From Nocardioides flavus (ex Wang et al. 2016) (lineage in GTDB: Bacteria > Actinomycetota > Actinomycetes > Propionibacteriales > Nocardioidaceae): DNA of 64,000 nt. Both the position numbers and the translations under genes were made by a program. Each line of letters begins with the position of its first letter. Positions within the stretch are counted from its first letter, which is position 1. The stretch covers positions 62,001 through 126,000 of the forward strand of contig NZ_BNAD01000005.1 of assembly GCF_014653115.1 (NCBI RefSeq). The letters run 5' to 3'. The notes beneath the pieces were generated by a model. The model ran no database searches and had not been told where the DNA came from. It saw only the letters and a program-made list of their open reading frames with translations. Positions 39,530 to 48,121 of the stretch are shown piece by piece.

Positions 39530-39985
39530 ATGAGCGCCTCCGACCTCCCCGACGACGTCCGCCACCTGTTCACGGCCATCGACCACGTCGGCATCGCCGT
39601 GCCCGACCTCGACGCGGCGATGGCGTTCTACCGCGACGCCTACGGCATGCAGGTGCTGCACGAGGAGGTCAACGAGGAGCAGGGCGTACGGGAGGCGATG
39701 GTCGGGGTGGGCGACTCCGGCTCCTGCATCCAGCTCCTGGCCCCGCTCACCCCGGAGTCCACCATCGCGAAGTTCCTCGACCGCAGCGGCCCGGGGATCC
39801 AGCAGCTCGCCTTCCGCGTCGACGACGTGGAGCACGTCGCCGACGTCCTGCGCCGGCGCGGGCTGCGCCTGCTCTACGACGCGCCGAAGCGGGGCACCTC
39901 CGACAGCCGGGTGAACTTCATCCACCCCAAGGACGCGGGCGGCGTGCTGGTCGAGCTCGTCGAGCCCTCCTCCACGGCGCACTGA
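39530..39985 (+). CDS. mce: Methylmalonyl-CoA epimerase
   Basis: 151 residues of the VOC fold. The metal ligands fit the family: His in TAIDHVGIAVPDLDAAMAFY, Gln in CIQLLAPL, His/Gln in GIQQLAFRVDD and Glu in GGVLVELVEP. It interconverts (2R)- and (2S)-methylmalonyl-CoA. ATG 39530 is close to the conserved start; an in-frame GTG at 39515 is possible. Its neighbourhood with thiolase and MeaB matches the known propionyl/ethylmalonyl metabolism grouping. It ends 3 bases from the convergent 5-oxoproline cluster. Confidence 0.92.
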   Translation: MSASDLPDDVRHLFTAIDHVGIAVPDLDAAMAFYRDAYGMQVLHEEVNEEQGVREAMVGVGDSGSCIQLLAPLTPESTIAKFLDRSGPGIQQLAFRVDDVEHVADVLRRRGLRLLYDAPKRGTSDSRVNFIHPKDAGGVLVELVEPSSTAH

Positions 39986-39988
39986 GCC

Positions 39989-40783
39989 TCACGGCACGAG
40001 GTAGTCGCCGTCGCGCGCGTCGGTGACGAGCATGTGACCCGGTGCGTGGGCGATCGCCAGCGGCGGCCGCGACTCCATCACTGCCGCCTGCGGGGTCACC
40101 CCACAGGCCCAGAACACCGGCACCTCCCCGTCGCGCACCTCGACGGGGTCGCCGAAGTCGGGGCGGGAGAGGTCGGCGATGCCCAGCGCCGCGGGGTCGC
40201 CCACGTGGACCGGCGCCCCGTGCACGGCCGGGTAGCGCGAGGTGATGCGTACGGCGTCGGCGACCTGGGCGGCCGGCACCGGCCTCATCGACACCACGAG
40301 GGGACCGGAGATCGTGCCGGCCGGCCGGCAGCGCCGGTCGGTGACGTACATCGGGACGTTGACACCCTGCTCCACGTGCCGCACCGGCACCCCGCCCTCG
40401 ACCAGGGCCGACTCAAAGGTGAAGCTGCAGCCGACGAGGAAGGACACGAGGTCCTCGCGCCACCAGCCCGAGACGTCGGTCGTCTCCTCGGCGAGCTCGC
40501 CGTCGACGTAGACGCGGTAGGCAGGGAGGTCGGTGCGTACGTCGCCGTCGAGCAGCGGCTCCGACACCTCACCCGCCTCGAGTACGTCGAGCACCGGGCA
40601 CGGCTTGGGGTTGCGCTGCGCGAAGACCAGGAAGTCGAGGGCCAGCTCGCGCGGAAGCACCATCAGGTTGGCCTGGGTCCACCCGCGGCTCCAGCCGGCC
40701 GTCGGGGTCACCAGCCCCTCGCGGAAGAGCTGCCGGGCCGCGCGGGGCGCGAGCTCGGCACGGTCGGGAGCGTGATCGGTCAT
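39989..40783 (-). CDS. DUF1445 (UPF0317) protein, D-glutamate cyclase/hydro-lyase-like, YcsI homologue
   Basis: 264 residues. Signatures are the N-terminal [37 protein letters not shown], the [20 protein letters not shown] core and [16 protein letters not shown]. This family is annotated as putative hydro-lyase and is related to mammalian D-glutamate cyclase, which makes 5-oxo-D-proline. That connection explains its place beside pxpABC, as in the Bacillus ycsFGI-kip region. ATG 40783 overlaps the pxpC stop as ATGA. It is the last gene of the cluster. The catalytic role here is inferred. Confidence 0.88.
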   Translation of the reverse strand: MTDHAPDRAELAPRAARQLFREGLVTPTAGWSRGWTQANLMVLPRELALDFLVFAQRNPKPCPVLDVLEAGEVSEPLLDGDVRTDLPAYRVYVDGELAEETTDVSGWWREDLVSFLVGCSFTFESALVEGGVPVRHVEQGVNVPMYVTDRRCRPAGTISGPLVVSMRPVPAAQVADAVRITSRYPAVHGAPVHVGDPAALGIADLSRPDFGDPVEVRDGEVPVFWACGVTPQAAVMESRPPLAIAHAPGHMLVTDARDGDYLVP

Positions 40784-41643
40784 GGGACCTCCACCCATCG
40801 GAAGCGCACGGGGTCCCCCGGGCGCAGCTGTGCGGCACGGTCGACGTCGGCGTCGACGACGACCGCCACCACCGGATAGCCGCCGGTGACCGGGTGGTCG
40901 GCGAGGAACAGCACCGGCTCCCCGCTGGGCGGCACCTGCACGGCCCCACGCCAGGCTCCCTCGCTGGGCAGCTGCTGGTCGCGGGCCGGCCGCAGCGCGG
41001 CGCCCCCCAGACGCATGCCGACCCGGTTGCTCCGCTCGGTCACCGACCACGTGGTCGCCACGAGCGCCTCGACGTCGTCGACCCAGGAGTCGCGGGGGCC
41101 GCGCACCGCGCGCAGCACCACCTCGGCCGCGAGGTCGGGGGCGGCGACCGAGTCCACCGCGGGGAACCGCTTCCCGGGTCCGCCGACCGGCAGCACGTCG
41201 CCGGCCGCGAGCGGCGCCGGACCGACCCCGGACAGGACGTCGCTGGCGCGGGACCCGAGCACCTCCTCGACCGTCACCCCACCCCGGACACCGAGGTAGG
41301 ACCGCAGGCCGGCGGCCGGCCGGCCGAGCACCACGCGGGCCCCCGGCTCGGCGTAGAAGACCACGTGCGAGCCGACGTCGCGACCGTCGACCCGCACCGG
41401 GCAGGGAGCACCGGTCACGCAGCACCACAGACCCTCGTCGAGGACCTCCACCTCCAGCCCACCGAAGGTGACCTCGACGGCCGCGGCGTCGACGGGGTTG
41501 GCCAGCGCGCGGTTCACCTGGCACAGCGCCCCGCGGTCGGCGGCGCCGGAGCGGCCGACGCCCACCCCCGACAGACCGCGCCGGCCGAGGTCCTGCACCA
41601 GGGCGAGCGGACCGGTCGCGTGCACGCGCAGCGCCCGGGTCAC
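40780..41643 (-). CDS. pxpC: 5-oxoprolinase subunit PxpC (biotin-dependent carboxyltransferase-like, KipA)
   Basis: 287 residues. The start [20 protein letters not shown], then [20 protein letters not shown], is characteristic of the KipA/PxpC family, as are [11 protein letters not shown] and [21 protein letters not shown]. With PxpA and PxpB it forms the ATP-dependent prokaryotic 5-oxoprolinase. GTG at 41643 overlaps the pxpB stop (GTGA), and the alternative longer frame upstream covers pxpB and is rejected. Normal length is about 290-330 residues. Confidence 0.93.
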   Translation of the reverse strand: MTRALRVHATGPLALVQDLGRRGLSGVGVGRSGAADRGALCQVNRALANPVDAAAVEVTFGGLEVEVLDEGLWCCVTGAPCPVRVDGRDVGSHVVFYAEPGARVVLGRPAAGLRSYLGVRGGVTVEEVLGSRASDVLSGVGPAPLAAGDVLPVGGPGKRFPAVDSVAAPDLAAEVVLRAVRGPRDSWVDDVEALVATTWSVTERSNRVGMRLGGAALRPARDQQLPSEGAWRGAVQVPPSGEPVLFLADHPVTGGYPVVAVVVDADVDRAAQLRPGDPVRFRWVEVP

Positions 41644-42269
41644 GACGCCACCTGCACGAACCGCACGCGCACGCCCGGGGAGAGCAGGGCGGCGGGGTCG
41701 CGCCCGAGGTCCCACAGCGCCGCATCGGTGCGACCGATCAGCTGCCACCCCCCGGGCGACGGGCGCGGGTAGATGCCGGAGTACTCGCCGGCCAGCCCGA
41801 CGGCGCCCGCGGGCACCCGCGTCCTGGCCTCCGCGCGCCGGGGCACGTGGAGCCGCTCGTCCTCGCCGAGGAGGTAGCCGAAACCGGGGGCGAAGCCGCC
41901 GAAGGCCACCCGCCAGGTCTGCCCGGTGTGGGCGGCGACGACCGCCTCGACCGAGAGCCCGGTGAGCTCGGCGACGTCGGCGAGGTCGTCGCCGTCGTAG
42001 GTGACGGGGACCTCGACGACCGGGCTGTCGTCCGCGGCCGCGGCCCCCTGCTCCGGGGACACCTCGGCCAGCACCTGCCTGAGGTCTGCGACGGGGACGC
42101 CGTCGTCGGCCACCACCAGGACCGTGCGCGCGGCCGGGACGACCTCGCCGACCTCGACGGGTCCGCGGGCGCGCAGGGCCGCGGCGTACGACACGGCCTC
42201 TGCGGTGGAGGCCAGCTCGACCAGCACGGCCCGGTCGCCGTACGGCAGCAGCTCGGGTCGGCCCGTCAC
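41640..42269 (-). CDS. pxpB: 5-oxoprolinase subunit PxpB (KipI-like)
   Basis: 209 residues of the allophanate-hydrolase-subunit-1 (KipI) family. [13 protein letters not shown] opens the protein. [20 protein letters not shown], then [24 protein letters not shown], is the family hallmark; [20 protein letters not shown] follows. It is the partner of PxpC in the 5-oxoproline carboxylating/hydrolysing complex. GTG 42269 overlaps the pxpA stop. In Bacillus the homologue also inhibits the KinA sensor kinase; there is no evidence for that here. Confidence 0.94.
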   Translation of the reverse strand: MTGRPELLPYGDRAVLVELASTAEAVSYAAALRARGPVEVGEVVPAARTVLVVADDGVPVADLRQVLAEVSPEQGAAAADDSPVVEVPVTYDGDDLADVAELTGLSVEAVVAAHTGQTWRVAFGGFAPGFGYLLGEDERLHVPRRAEARTRVPAGAVGLAGEYSGIYPRPSPGGWQLIGRTDAALWDLGRDPAALLSPGVRVRFVQVAS

Positions 42270-43030
42270 GCGAACGCCTCCAGCCGCACTCCCTGCGCGG
42301 CGAGGGCCTCACGGACGGCGACGGCCATCTCGACGGCGCCGGGGCTGTCGCCGTGGACGCAGACCGAGTCGGCCTCCACCCGCACGGTCGACCCGTCGCT
42401 CGCCACGAGGGTGCCCTCGGTGGCCAGGCGCACGACGCGGGTCGCGACCTCGGCGGGGTCCGTCAGCACCGCCCCGGCCTCCCGGCGCGACACGAGTGTC
42501 CCCTCGGGCGTGTAGGCCCGGTCGGCGAACGCCTCGCGCACGGTCCGCAACCCGGCCTCCTCCGCAGCGGCCAGGAGGCGCGAGCCCGGCAGGCCGAGCA
42601 GGGGCAGCGAGGCGTCGTACGCCTTCACCGCCGCGACCACCGCGCGGGCCTGCTCGTCGTGGTGCACGGTCGCGTTGTAGAGCGCCCCGTGCGGCTTGAC
42701 GTACGCGACGCGGGTGCCGGCCACGCGGGCGAGCGCCTCGAGCGCACCGATCTGGTAGGTCACCTCGTCGGCCAGCTCCGTGGCGTCGTAGTCGACGAAG
42801 CGACGGCCGAACCCGGCGAGGTCGCGGTAGCCGACCTGGGCCCCGACGACCACCCCGTGCCGGGCCGCGGTCTCGCAGCAGCGGCGCAGCGTGGAGGCGT
42901 CGCCGGCGTGGAAGCCGCAGGCCACGTTGGCGCTGGTGACGACCTGCAGGACCTGCTCGTCGTCGCCGAGCTCCCACCGGCCGAACGACTCGCCGACGTC
43001 GCTGTTGAGGTCGACCCGGGGCGCGCTCAC
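42266..43030 (-). CDS. pxpA: 5-oxoprolinase subunit PxpA (LamB/YcsF family)
   Basis: 254 residues, the usual size. The start [19 protein letters not shown] is diagnostic for LamB/YcsF, followed by [15 protein letters not shown] with metal-binding His and Asp, and VKPHGALYN. It completes the PxpABC complex that cleaves 5-oxoproline to glutamate using ATP. GTG 43030 overlaps the stop codon of the upstream transporter gene as GTGA. The order transporter-pxpA-pxpB-pxpC-DUF1445 is leftward and fully coupled. Confidence 0.95.
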   Translation of the reverse strand: MSAPRVDLNSDVGESFGRWELGDDEQVLQVVTSANVACGFHAGDASTLRRCCETAARHGVVVGAQVGYRDLAGFGRRFVDYDATELADEVTYQIGALEALARVAGTRVAYVKPHGALYNATVHHDEQARAVVAAVKAYDASLPLLGLPGSRLLAAAEEAGLRTVREAFADRAYTPEGTLVSRREAGAVLTDPAEVATRVVRLATEGTLVASDGSTVRVEADSVCVHGDSPGAVEMAVAVREALAAQGVRLEAFA

Positions 43031-44283
43031 AGGTCACCCAGCAGCAGCAGCGCGTTGTAGCCCAGGTAGAGGGTCAGCAGCCACGCGATGGCACCGACGG
43101 CGAGGAGCCATGCCGGGTAGCGGTAGCCGTGGAGCAGGTCGCGGCGGCGCCAGGCGACCCACAGCAGCACGCCGAAGCCGAGCGGGAGGATCAGGCCGTT
43201 GAAGGTGCCGGCGAAGATCAGCAGCTGCGTCGGCGCCTGCTCGATGATGAGGTAGACGACCGCGCAGAAGGCGATGAACCCGACCGTGATCAGGCTGCGC
43301 GTGCGCTCGGCCGTCGCCGAGGTCGTCACGAAGGACACCGAGGTGTAGGCCGCGCCGATGACCGACGTCAGGGCTGCCGCCCACAGGATCACGCCGAAGA
43401 CGCGCAGGCCCGCCTCGCCGGCCGCCGCACTGAAGGCGGCGCCCGCGGGCCCGCCGACGGCGTCCTGGGACAGCACCGCACCCCCGGCGACCACGCCGAG
43501 GATCGCGAGGAAGAGCAGGATCCGCATGAGCCCGGTCACGAGGATGGACACGACCGAGCTGCGGGTGATGTCACCGACGTGCTGCGGCCCGGTGAGCCCG
43601 GAGTCGAGCAGGCGGTGGGCGCCGGCGTAGGTGATGTAGCCGCCGACGGTGCCTCCGATGATCGTCGTGGTGGCGACGAAGTCGAACGTGTCCGGCGCCA
43701 CGACGCTGACCAGCGCCTCCCCGACCGGCGGGGAGGACGTGACGGCGATCGCGAGGGTCGCCACGATCATGAGCAGGCCCAGCAGCACCACGATCCTGTC
43801 TAGCGCGACACCGGCGCGGCGGCTCAGGAAGATCCCCACGGCGATCGCGGCTGACACCGCGCCTCCGATCCGGGGGTCGACGCCCAGCATGGCGTTGGCC
43901 CCGAGTCCGGCCCCGGCGATGTTGCCGATGTTGAAGACCACTCCCCCGAGGAAGACGAGACCGGCGAGCAGGAAGCCGAAGCCCGGCACCACGGCGTTGC
44001 CGAGCTGGTGGGCCCGCAGGCCGGAGACGCCGATGACGCGCCACACGTTCATCTGCACCGCGATGTCGACGACGATGGAGATGACGATCGCGCACGCGAA
44101 GGCTGCGCCCAGGGTGATGGTGAAGTTGGCGGTCTGGGTGATGAACCCCGGGCCGATGGCGCTGGTGGCCATCAGGAAGACGGCCCCCATCACCGCCGTC
44201 CGGCTGAAGCCGGACGCCCCGACGGGCTCCGTCCCGGCTGAGTCGCTCCCGGTGGACCTGTCGGCTGGTGTGTGCTGGGTCAT
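43027..44283 (-). CDS. NRAMP-related transporter of the 5-oxoproline cluster (YcsG-like)
   Basis: 418 residues with about 11 hydrophobic helices. The N-terminal helix reads [20 protein letters not shown]. In metal-transporting NRAMP proteins this helix carries DPGN, and a later helix carries an MPH-type motif. Both are missing here (the latter region reads [18 protein letters not shown]). The same subgroup (YcsG) accompanies pxpA in Bacillus. The carrier therefore likely moves an organic substrate, perhaps 5-oxoproline, rather than Mn or Fe. ATG 44283 is used; a TTG at 44310 lies inside the putative operator. First gene of the leftward operon. Confidence 0.85.
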   Translation of the reverse strand: MTQHTPADRSTGSDSAGTEPVGASGFSRTAVMGAVFLMATSAIGPGFITQTANFTITLGAAFACAIVISIVVDIAVQMNVWRVIGVSGLRAHQLGNAVVPGFGFLLAGLVFLGGVVFNIGNIAGAGLGANAMLGVDPRIGGAVSAAIAVGIFLSRRAGVALDRIVVLLGLLMIVATLAIAVTSSPPVGEALVSVVAPDTFDFVATTTIIGGTVGGYITYAGAHRLLDSGLTGPQHVGDITRSSVVSILVTGLMRILLFLAILGVVAGGAVLSQDAVGGPAGAAFSAAAGEAGLRVFGVILWAAALTSVIGAAYTSVSFVTTSATAERTRSLITVGFIAFCAVVYLIIEQAPTQLLIFAGTFNGLILPLGFGVLLWVAWRRRDLLHGYRYPAWLLAVGAIAWLLTLYLGYNALLLLGDL

Positions 44284-44298
44284 ACCGGGACGATAAGG

Positions 44299-44311
44299 AT
44301 TGTTCAACAAT
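44299..44311. promoter_or_regulatory. Candidate GntR operator ATTGTTCAACAAT
   Basis: A 13-base palindrome with 6-bp perfect arms lies in a rare AT-rich stretch between the divergent transporter (start 44283) and GntR gene (start 44355). A related half-site TTCTTCAATA follows directly. Its size and position are typical for autoregulating FadR-type GntR proteins, so it probably controls both directions. Confidence 0.65.
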
Positions 44312-44354
44312 TCTTCAATACCTCTCCTGTTTCCGCTCCGTTACAGTGCGACAC

Positions 44355-45119
44355 ATGGGCACCACCGACCCCGCGAGCCCCACGAGGAGCAGCGGGACCT
44401 CCCGCGGCGCCGCCCTGGGCAGCGACCTCGACACCGTGCTCGACGGGGTGCTCGCGGCCCGCCGGGCCGAGCGCACGGTCATGAGCACCTCCGCCGACCG
44501 GGCGGCCCGCGTGGTCCGCGAGCAGGTCGTCGAGGGTCACCTCCGGTCCGGGACCCGCCTGCCGGAGGAACGCCTCGCCGGCGCCCTCGGCGTCTCGCGC
44601 AACACCTTGCGCGAGGCGTTGAGCCAGCTCGTGGCCGAGCGGATCCTGGTGCGCGAGCCCCACCGGGGCGTCGTGGTGGCCACGCCGGAGGTCGAGGACG
44701 TCGAGGACGTCTACCGCGTACGGCGGCTCGTCGAGACGGCTGCGCTCGCCCGCGGCAGCCACCACACCCCCGAGCGCGTGGCGGCGGTGGCCGCGGCCGT
44801 GACCGAGGGACGCGGGGCGGCCGCTCGCGGCGACTGGGACGGCGTGGCCTCGGCCAACCAGCACTTCCACCGGGCCGTCGTGTCCCTGGCGGGCAGCCCG
44901 CGCCTCGACGCCCAGATGGACCTGCTGCTCGCCGAGATGCGGTTGTTCTTCCACCAGATGGGGGCACCGGAGCGGTTCCACCGCCCCTACCTCGACGAGA
45001 ACGGCGCCATCGCCGACCTCCTCGCTGCGGGCGAGCGCGACCGGTCAGCCGACCGACTCGACACCTACCTCGCGACCGCCCAGGACCAGCTCGTCGCGGC
45101 CTTCCGCCAGCGCGCCTGA
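44355..45119 (+). CDS. GntR family (FadR subgroup) transcriptional regulator
   Basis: 254 residues. After a low-complexity N-terminus of about 42 residues comes the winged helix: ADRAARVVREQVVEGHLRSG, LPEERLAGALGVSRNTLREA, then LVREPHRGVVVATPE. The C-terminal FCD domain (ASANQHFHRAVVSLAGSPRL) binds a small acid ligand, with the His/Asp residues for a metal. It is divergent from the 5-oxoproline operon and very likely controls it, replacing the IclR-type KipR found in Bacillus. ATG 44481 would remove the unusual N-terminus and is an alternative start. Confidence 0.88.
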   Translation: MGTTDPASPTRSSGTSRGAALGSDLDTVLDGVLAARRAERTVMSTSADRAARVVREQVVEGHLRSGTRLPEERLAGALGVSRNTLREALSQLVAERILVREPHRGVVVATPEVEDVEDVYRVRRLVETAALARGSHHTPERVAAVAAAVTEGRGAAARGDWDGVASANQHFHRAVVSLAGSPRLDAQMDLLLAEMRLFFHQMGAPERFHRPYLDENGAIADLLAAGERDRSADRLDTYLATAQDQLVAAFRQRA

Positions 45120-45148
45120 ACCCGGCGACGCCTCCGGTCCGGCCCGGC

Positions 45149-45198
45149 TGGATCGATCCAACGAGCCGTGGGCGCGGCGTAGGTCACATCCGGGTGAC
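45149..45198 (+). promoter_or_regulatory. Palindromes upstream of ccr
   Basis: TGGATCGATCCA at 45149-45160 is a perfect 12-base palindrome whose right half CGATCCAA matches the glgP operator candidate. GTCAC-N6-GTGAC follows at 45183-45198. Both lie 70-120 bases before the ccr start, within the 149-base gap, and may be regulator sites. No gene is seen in the gap. Confidence 0.4.
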
Positions 45199-45268
45199 AC
45201 CGTATCTACCCGTCGGTACCTTTCACGCACCCGAGACCCGACGCCCCCGAAGCACCAGGAGCCAGTCC

Positions 45269-46609
45269 GTGCAGAACATCCTCGAAGCCATCCAGTCCGG
45301 CAGTGCGACCACCGAGGACTTCGCCAGCCTCGAGCTCCCGGAGTCCTACCGCGCGGCCTTCGTCAAGAAGGACGAGGTCGACATGTTCGAGGGCCTCACG
45401 ACCCGGGAGAAGGACCCGCGCAAGTCGCTCCACGTCGACCAGGTGCCGCTGCCCGAGCTCGGCCCCGGCGAGGCCTTCGTCGCGGTCATGGCCTCCGCCA
45501 TCAACTACAACACCGTGTGGACCTCCATCTTCGAGCCGGTCTCGACCTTCGGCTTCCTCGAGCGCTACGGCCGCAACAGCGAGCTCACCAAGCGTCACGA
45601 CCTCCCCTACCACGTGGTGGGGTCCGACCTCTCCGGCGTCGTGCTCAAGACCGGCCCGGGCGTGACCAAGTGGAAGCCGGGCGACCGCGTCGTCGCGCAC
45701 TGCCTCTCCGTCGAGCTCGAGGGCCCCGACGGCCACAACGACACGATGCTCGACACCGAGCAGCGGATCTGGGGCTTCGAGACCAACTTCGGCGGCCTCG
45801 CCGACGTGGCGATGGTCAAGGCCAACCAGCTGATGCCCAAGCCCGAGCACCTCACCTGGGAGGAGGCCGCCTCCCCCGGCCTGGTCAACTGCACCGCCTA
45901 CCGCCAGCTGGTGAGCAAGAACGGCGGCGACATGAAGCAGGGCGACAACGTCCTCATCTGGGGTGCCTCCGGCGGCCTCGGCGGCTTCGCGACGCAGTAC
46001 GCCCTCAACGGCGGCGCGACCCCCGTGTGCGTGGTGTCCAACGAGGAGAAGGCCGCCATCGCCCGCAGCATGGGCGCGGAGCTGATCATCAACCGCTCCG
46101 AGGAGGGCTACAAGTTCTGGAACGACGAGGGCACGCAGCAGGACCCGAAGGAGTGGAAGCGCTTCGGCGCCCGCATCCGTGAGCTCACCGGCGGCGAGGA
46201 CATCGACATCGTCTTCGAGCACCCCGGCCGCGAGACCTTCGGCGCCAGCGTCTTCGTCACCCGGAAGGGCGGCACCATCACCACGTGTGCGTCGACCTCG
46301 GGCTACATGCACGAGTACGACAACCGCTACCTGTGGATGAACCTCAAGCGGATCATCTCCAGCCACTTCGCCAACTACCGCGAGTCGTGGGAGGCAAACC
46401 GCCTCATCGCCAAGGGCAAGATCCACCCCACCCTGTCGAAGACCTACACCCTCGACGAGGTCGGCCAGGCCTCGCTCGACGTCCACCAGAACGCCCACCA
46501 GGGCAAGGTCGGCGTCCTGTGCCTGGCCCCCGAGGAGGGCCTCGGCGTCCTCGACCACGAGATGCGGGCCCAGCACGAGACGGCGATCAACCGCTTCCGC
46601 GGCGTCTGA
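45269..46609 (+). CDS. ccr: Crotonyl-CoA carboxylase/reductase
   Basis: 446 residues, zinc-less MDR-type reductase of the Ccr family. ASAINYNTVWTSIFEP, GFLERYG and DLPYHVVGSDLSGVV are characteristic. The Phe-Glu of IWGFETNFGGLADVA and His of SSHFANYRESWEANRL match the CO2-binding residues known in Ccr. The NADPH site is WGASGGLGGFATQYA. It reductively carboxylates crotonyl-CoA to ethylmalonyl-CoA, either for acetate assimilation or extender-unit supply. GTG 45269 has an AGGAG site 7 bases upstream. A strong terminator follows. Confidence 0.95.
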   Translation: MQNILEAIQSGSATTEDFASLELPESYRAAFVKKDEVDMFEGLTTREKDPRKSLHVDQVPLPELGPGEAFVAVMASAINYNTVWTSIFEPVSTFGFLERYGRNSELTKRHDLPYHVVGSDLSGVVLKTGPGVTKWKPGDRVVAHCLSVELEGPDGHNDTMLDTEQRIWGFETNFGGLADVAMVKANQLMPKPEHLTWEEAASPGLVNCTAYRQLVSKNGGDMKQGDNVLIWGASGGLGGFATQYALNGGATPVCVVSNEEKAAIARSMGAELIINRSEEGYKFWNDEGTQQDPKEWKRFGARIRELTGGEDIDIVFEHPGRETFGASVFVTRKGGTITTCASTSGYMHEYDNRYLWMNLKRIISSHFANYRESWEANRLIAKGKIHPTLSKTYTLDEVGQASLDVHQNAHQGKVGVLCLAPEEGLGVLDHEMRAQHETAINRFRGV

Positions 46610-46638
46610 GAAGGCGTCTCCACCCGCCTGAGATCTTT

Positions 46639-46697
46639 CACACCCCGGTTCGCGCGACTCCGACACAGGTCGCCCGCGAGCCGGGGTGTGTTTGTCT
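46639..46697 (+). terminator. Rho-independent terminator after ccr
   Basis: Arms 46639-46654 and 46675-46690 form a 16-bp stem with one G-T wobble and a smaller inner stem, immediately followed by TTTGTCT. It is the clearest intrinsic terminator in the window. The remaining 60 bases to the next start hold no gene. Confidence 0.85.
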
Positions 46698-46759
46698 CAG
46701 GCCATCGGACAGACTGGCACCGACGCAGTCCGTACCGATGTGAGAGTGGGTGCCGCAGC

Positions 46760-48121
46760 ATGGCTTCCGACCAGGGCCTGTCCATCTTCGACGAGCCGGG
46801 GTCCGGCGACGGCGCGGCGAGCGCCGACAGCGCCGCCGAGGAGACCCAGGTGCTGCCGGTGACCGGGAAGGACCGGCCGGGCGCCGGTGCCACGGCGGCC
46901 GGCGACAGCGAGGCGGCCACCGCCGAGCCGACGAAGAAGCCGACCGACGAGCCTGCGGCCGCGGGCCCGACCGATCCCGAGCGCACGGTGAAGGCGCCGG
47001 TCGTCCCGGCCCCGTCCCGCCCGGCCACGATGGCGAGCCCCCCGACCCCTCCGGCGGCGTCCACCGCGTCCGGCACGTCGTCGACCACGTCCCCGACCGT
47101 CCCGCCCCGGATCCCGTCCGCTCCTGCGGCAGCGCCCCTGCCGGTCGTGCGCCGCGGCGGCTACGACAAGGCCGCGGTGGACCAGCGCGTCGCTCAGCTG
47201 CAGTCCGAGAAGTCGGGCCTGGCGACCAGCCTGGCCAGCAGCGAGCAGCGCGTCATCGAGCTCGAGGCCGAGCTCGAGCGGCTGCGTGCCGAGGCCGCAG
47301 AGAACGCCAACCCGACGTACGCCGGGCTGGGCGGCCGCGCGACCTCGATGCTCAAGATGGCCGAGGACGAGGCCACCGACGTACGCAACGCCGCGCGCCG
47401 TGAGGCCGACGAGATCCGTACGCAGGCCGAGCGCGACGCCCACAGCATCCGGGCCGACGCGGCCCGCGAGGCCGACGACATGCGCATGGTGCAGCTCAAG
47501 GAGCTCGACGAGATGCGAGCCCGCCTGACCGCCGACGCCGAGACCGAGCGCAGCCTGGCCAAGGCCGAGGCCGAGGACCTGCTCGCCGCCGCGCGCCGCG
47601 AGTCCGACCAGCTCCGCCTGGCCGCGCAGCAGGAGACCAACGAGATGCGCGTGACCGCGACCCGCGAGGCCGAGCAGGCTCGCGCGGCCGCCGACCGCGA
47701 GGTGCAGGAGGCCCGGCGCACGCTCGCGGTCGAGAAGGAGCGCCTGACCCGCGAGGCGGCCGAGCACCACAGCAACGCCACCGCGGAGACGCAGCGCCTC
47801 GTCGCCGAGGCCGAGGCACGCGCCACGGCCGCGGAGCAGCGCGCCCGCGAGGCCACCACGCAGGCCAACACCCACCGCCAGCAGGCGCAGTCGGAGTCGG
47901 AGGGACTGCTGGCCCGGGCACGTCGCGAGGCGGAGCAGATCGTGGCCTCGGCCCGCACCCAGGCCGACTCCATCGGCGCGACCCGCGTCGCCGAGGCGGA
48001 GCGCGAGCTGGCCAACATCCAGGCCGAGGTCGACCGCGCCGCCAAGCGGCGTGACGCCATCACCGCCCAGCTCGGGGCGCTGCGCGACGTCGTCGCCGGC
48101 TTCGACGAGGACGAGTCCTGA
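46760..48121 (+). CDS. Long coiled-coil protein, Scy/DivIVA-like cytoskeletal element
   Basis: 453 residues. Residues 1-130 are disordered and rich in Ala, Pro, Thr and Glu. VVRRGGYDKAAVDQRVAQLQ, at about 133-152, is the DivIVA-like N-terminal motif seen in actinobacterial polarity proteins. From there to residue 445 is an almost uninterrupted heptad coiled coil with many repeats of the A-R-R-E-A-D/E type. It resembles Streptomyces Scy, which organises polar growth. As I recall, scy/filP also neighbour a methylmalonyl-CoA epimerase and thiolase in Streptomyces, in keeping with this locus. Function here is inferred. Confidence 0.82.
   Translation: MASDQGLSIFDEPGSGDGAASADSAAEETQVLPVTGKDRPGAGATAAGDSEAATAEPTKKPTDEPAAAGPTDPERTVKAPVVPAPSRPATMASPPTPPAASTASGTSSTTSPTVPPRIPSAPAAAPLPVVRRGGYDKAAVDQRVAQLQSEKSGLATSLASSEQRVIELEAELERLRAEAAENANPTYAGLGGRATSMLKMAEDEATDVRNAARREADEIRTQAERDAHSIRADAAREADDMRMVQLKELDEMRARLTADAETERSLAKAEAEDLLAAARRESDQLRLAAQQETNEMRVTATREAEQARAAADREVQEARRTLAVEKERLTREAAEHHSNATAETQRLVAEAEARATAAEQRAREATTQANTHRQQAQSESEGLLARARREAEQIVASARTQADSIGATRVAEAERELANIQAEVDRAAKRRDAITAQLGALRDVVAGFDEDES

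Noticed and set aside
44284..44310. TTG start at 44310 for the NRAMP-like transporter
   Set aside because: It lies inside the palindromic operator; ATG 44283 begins a better reading frame.
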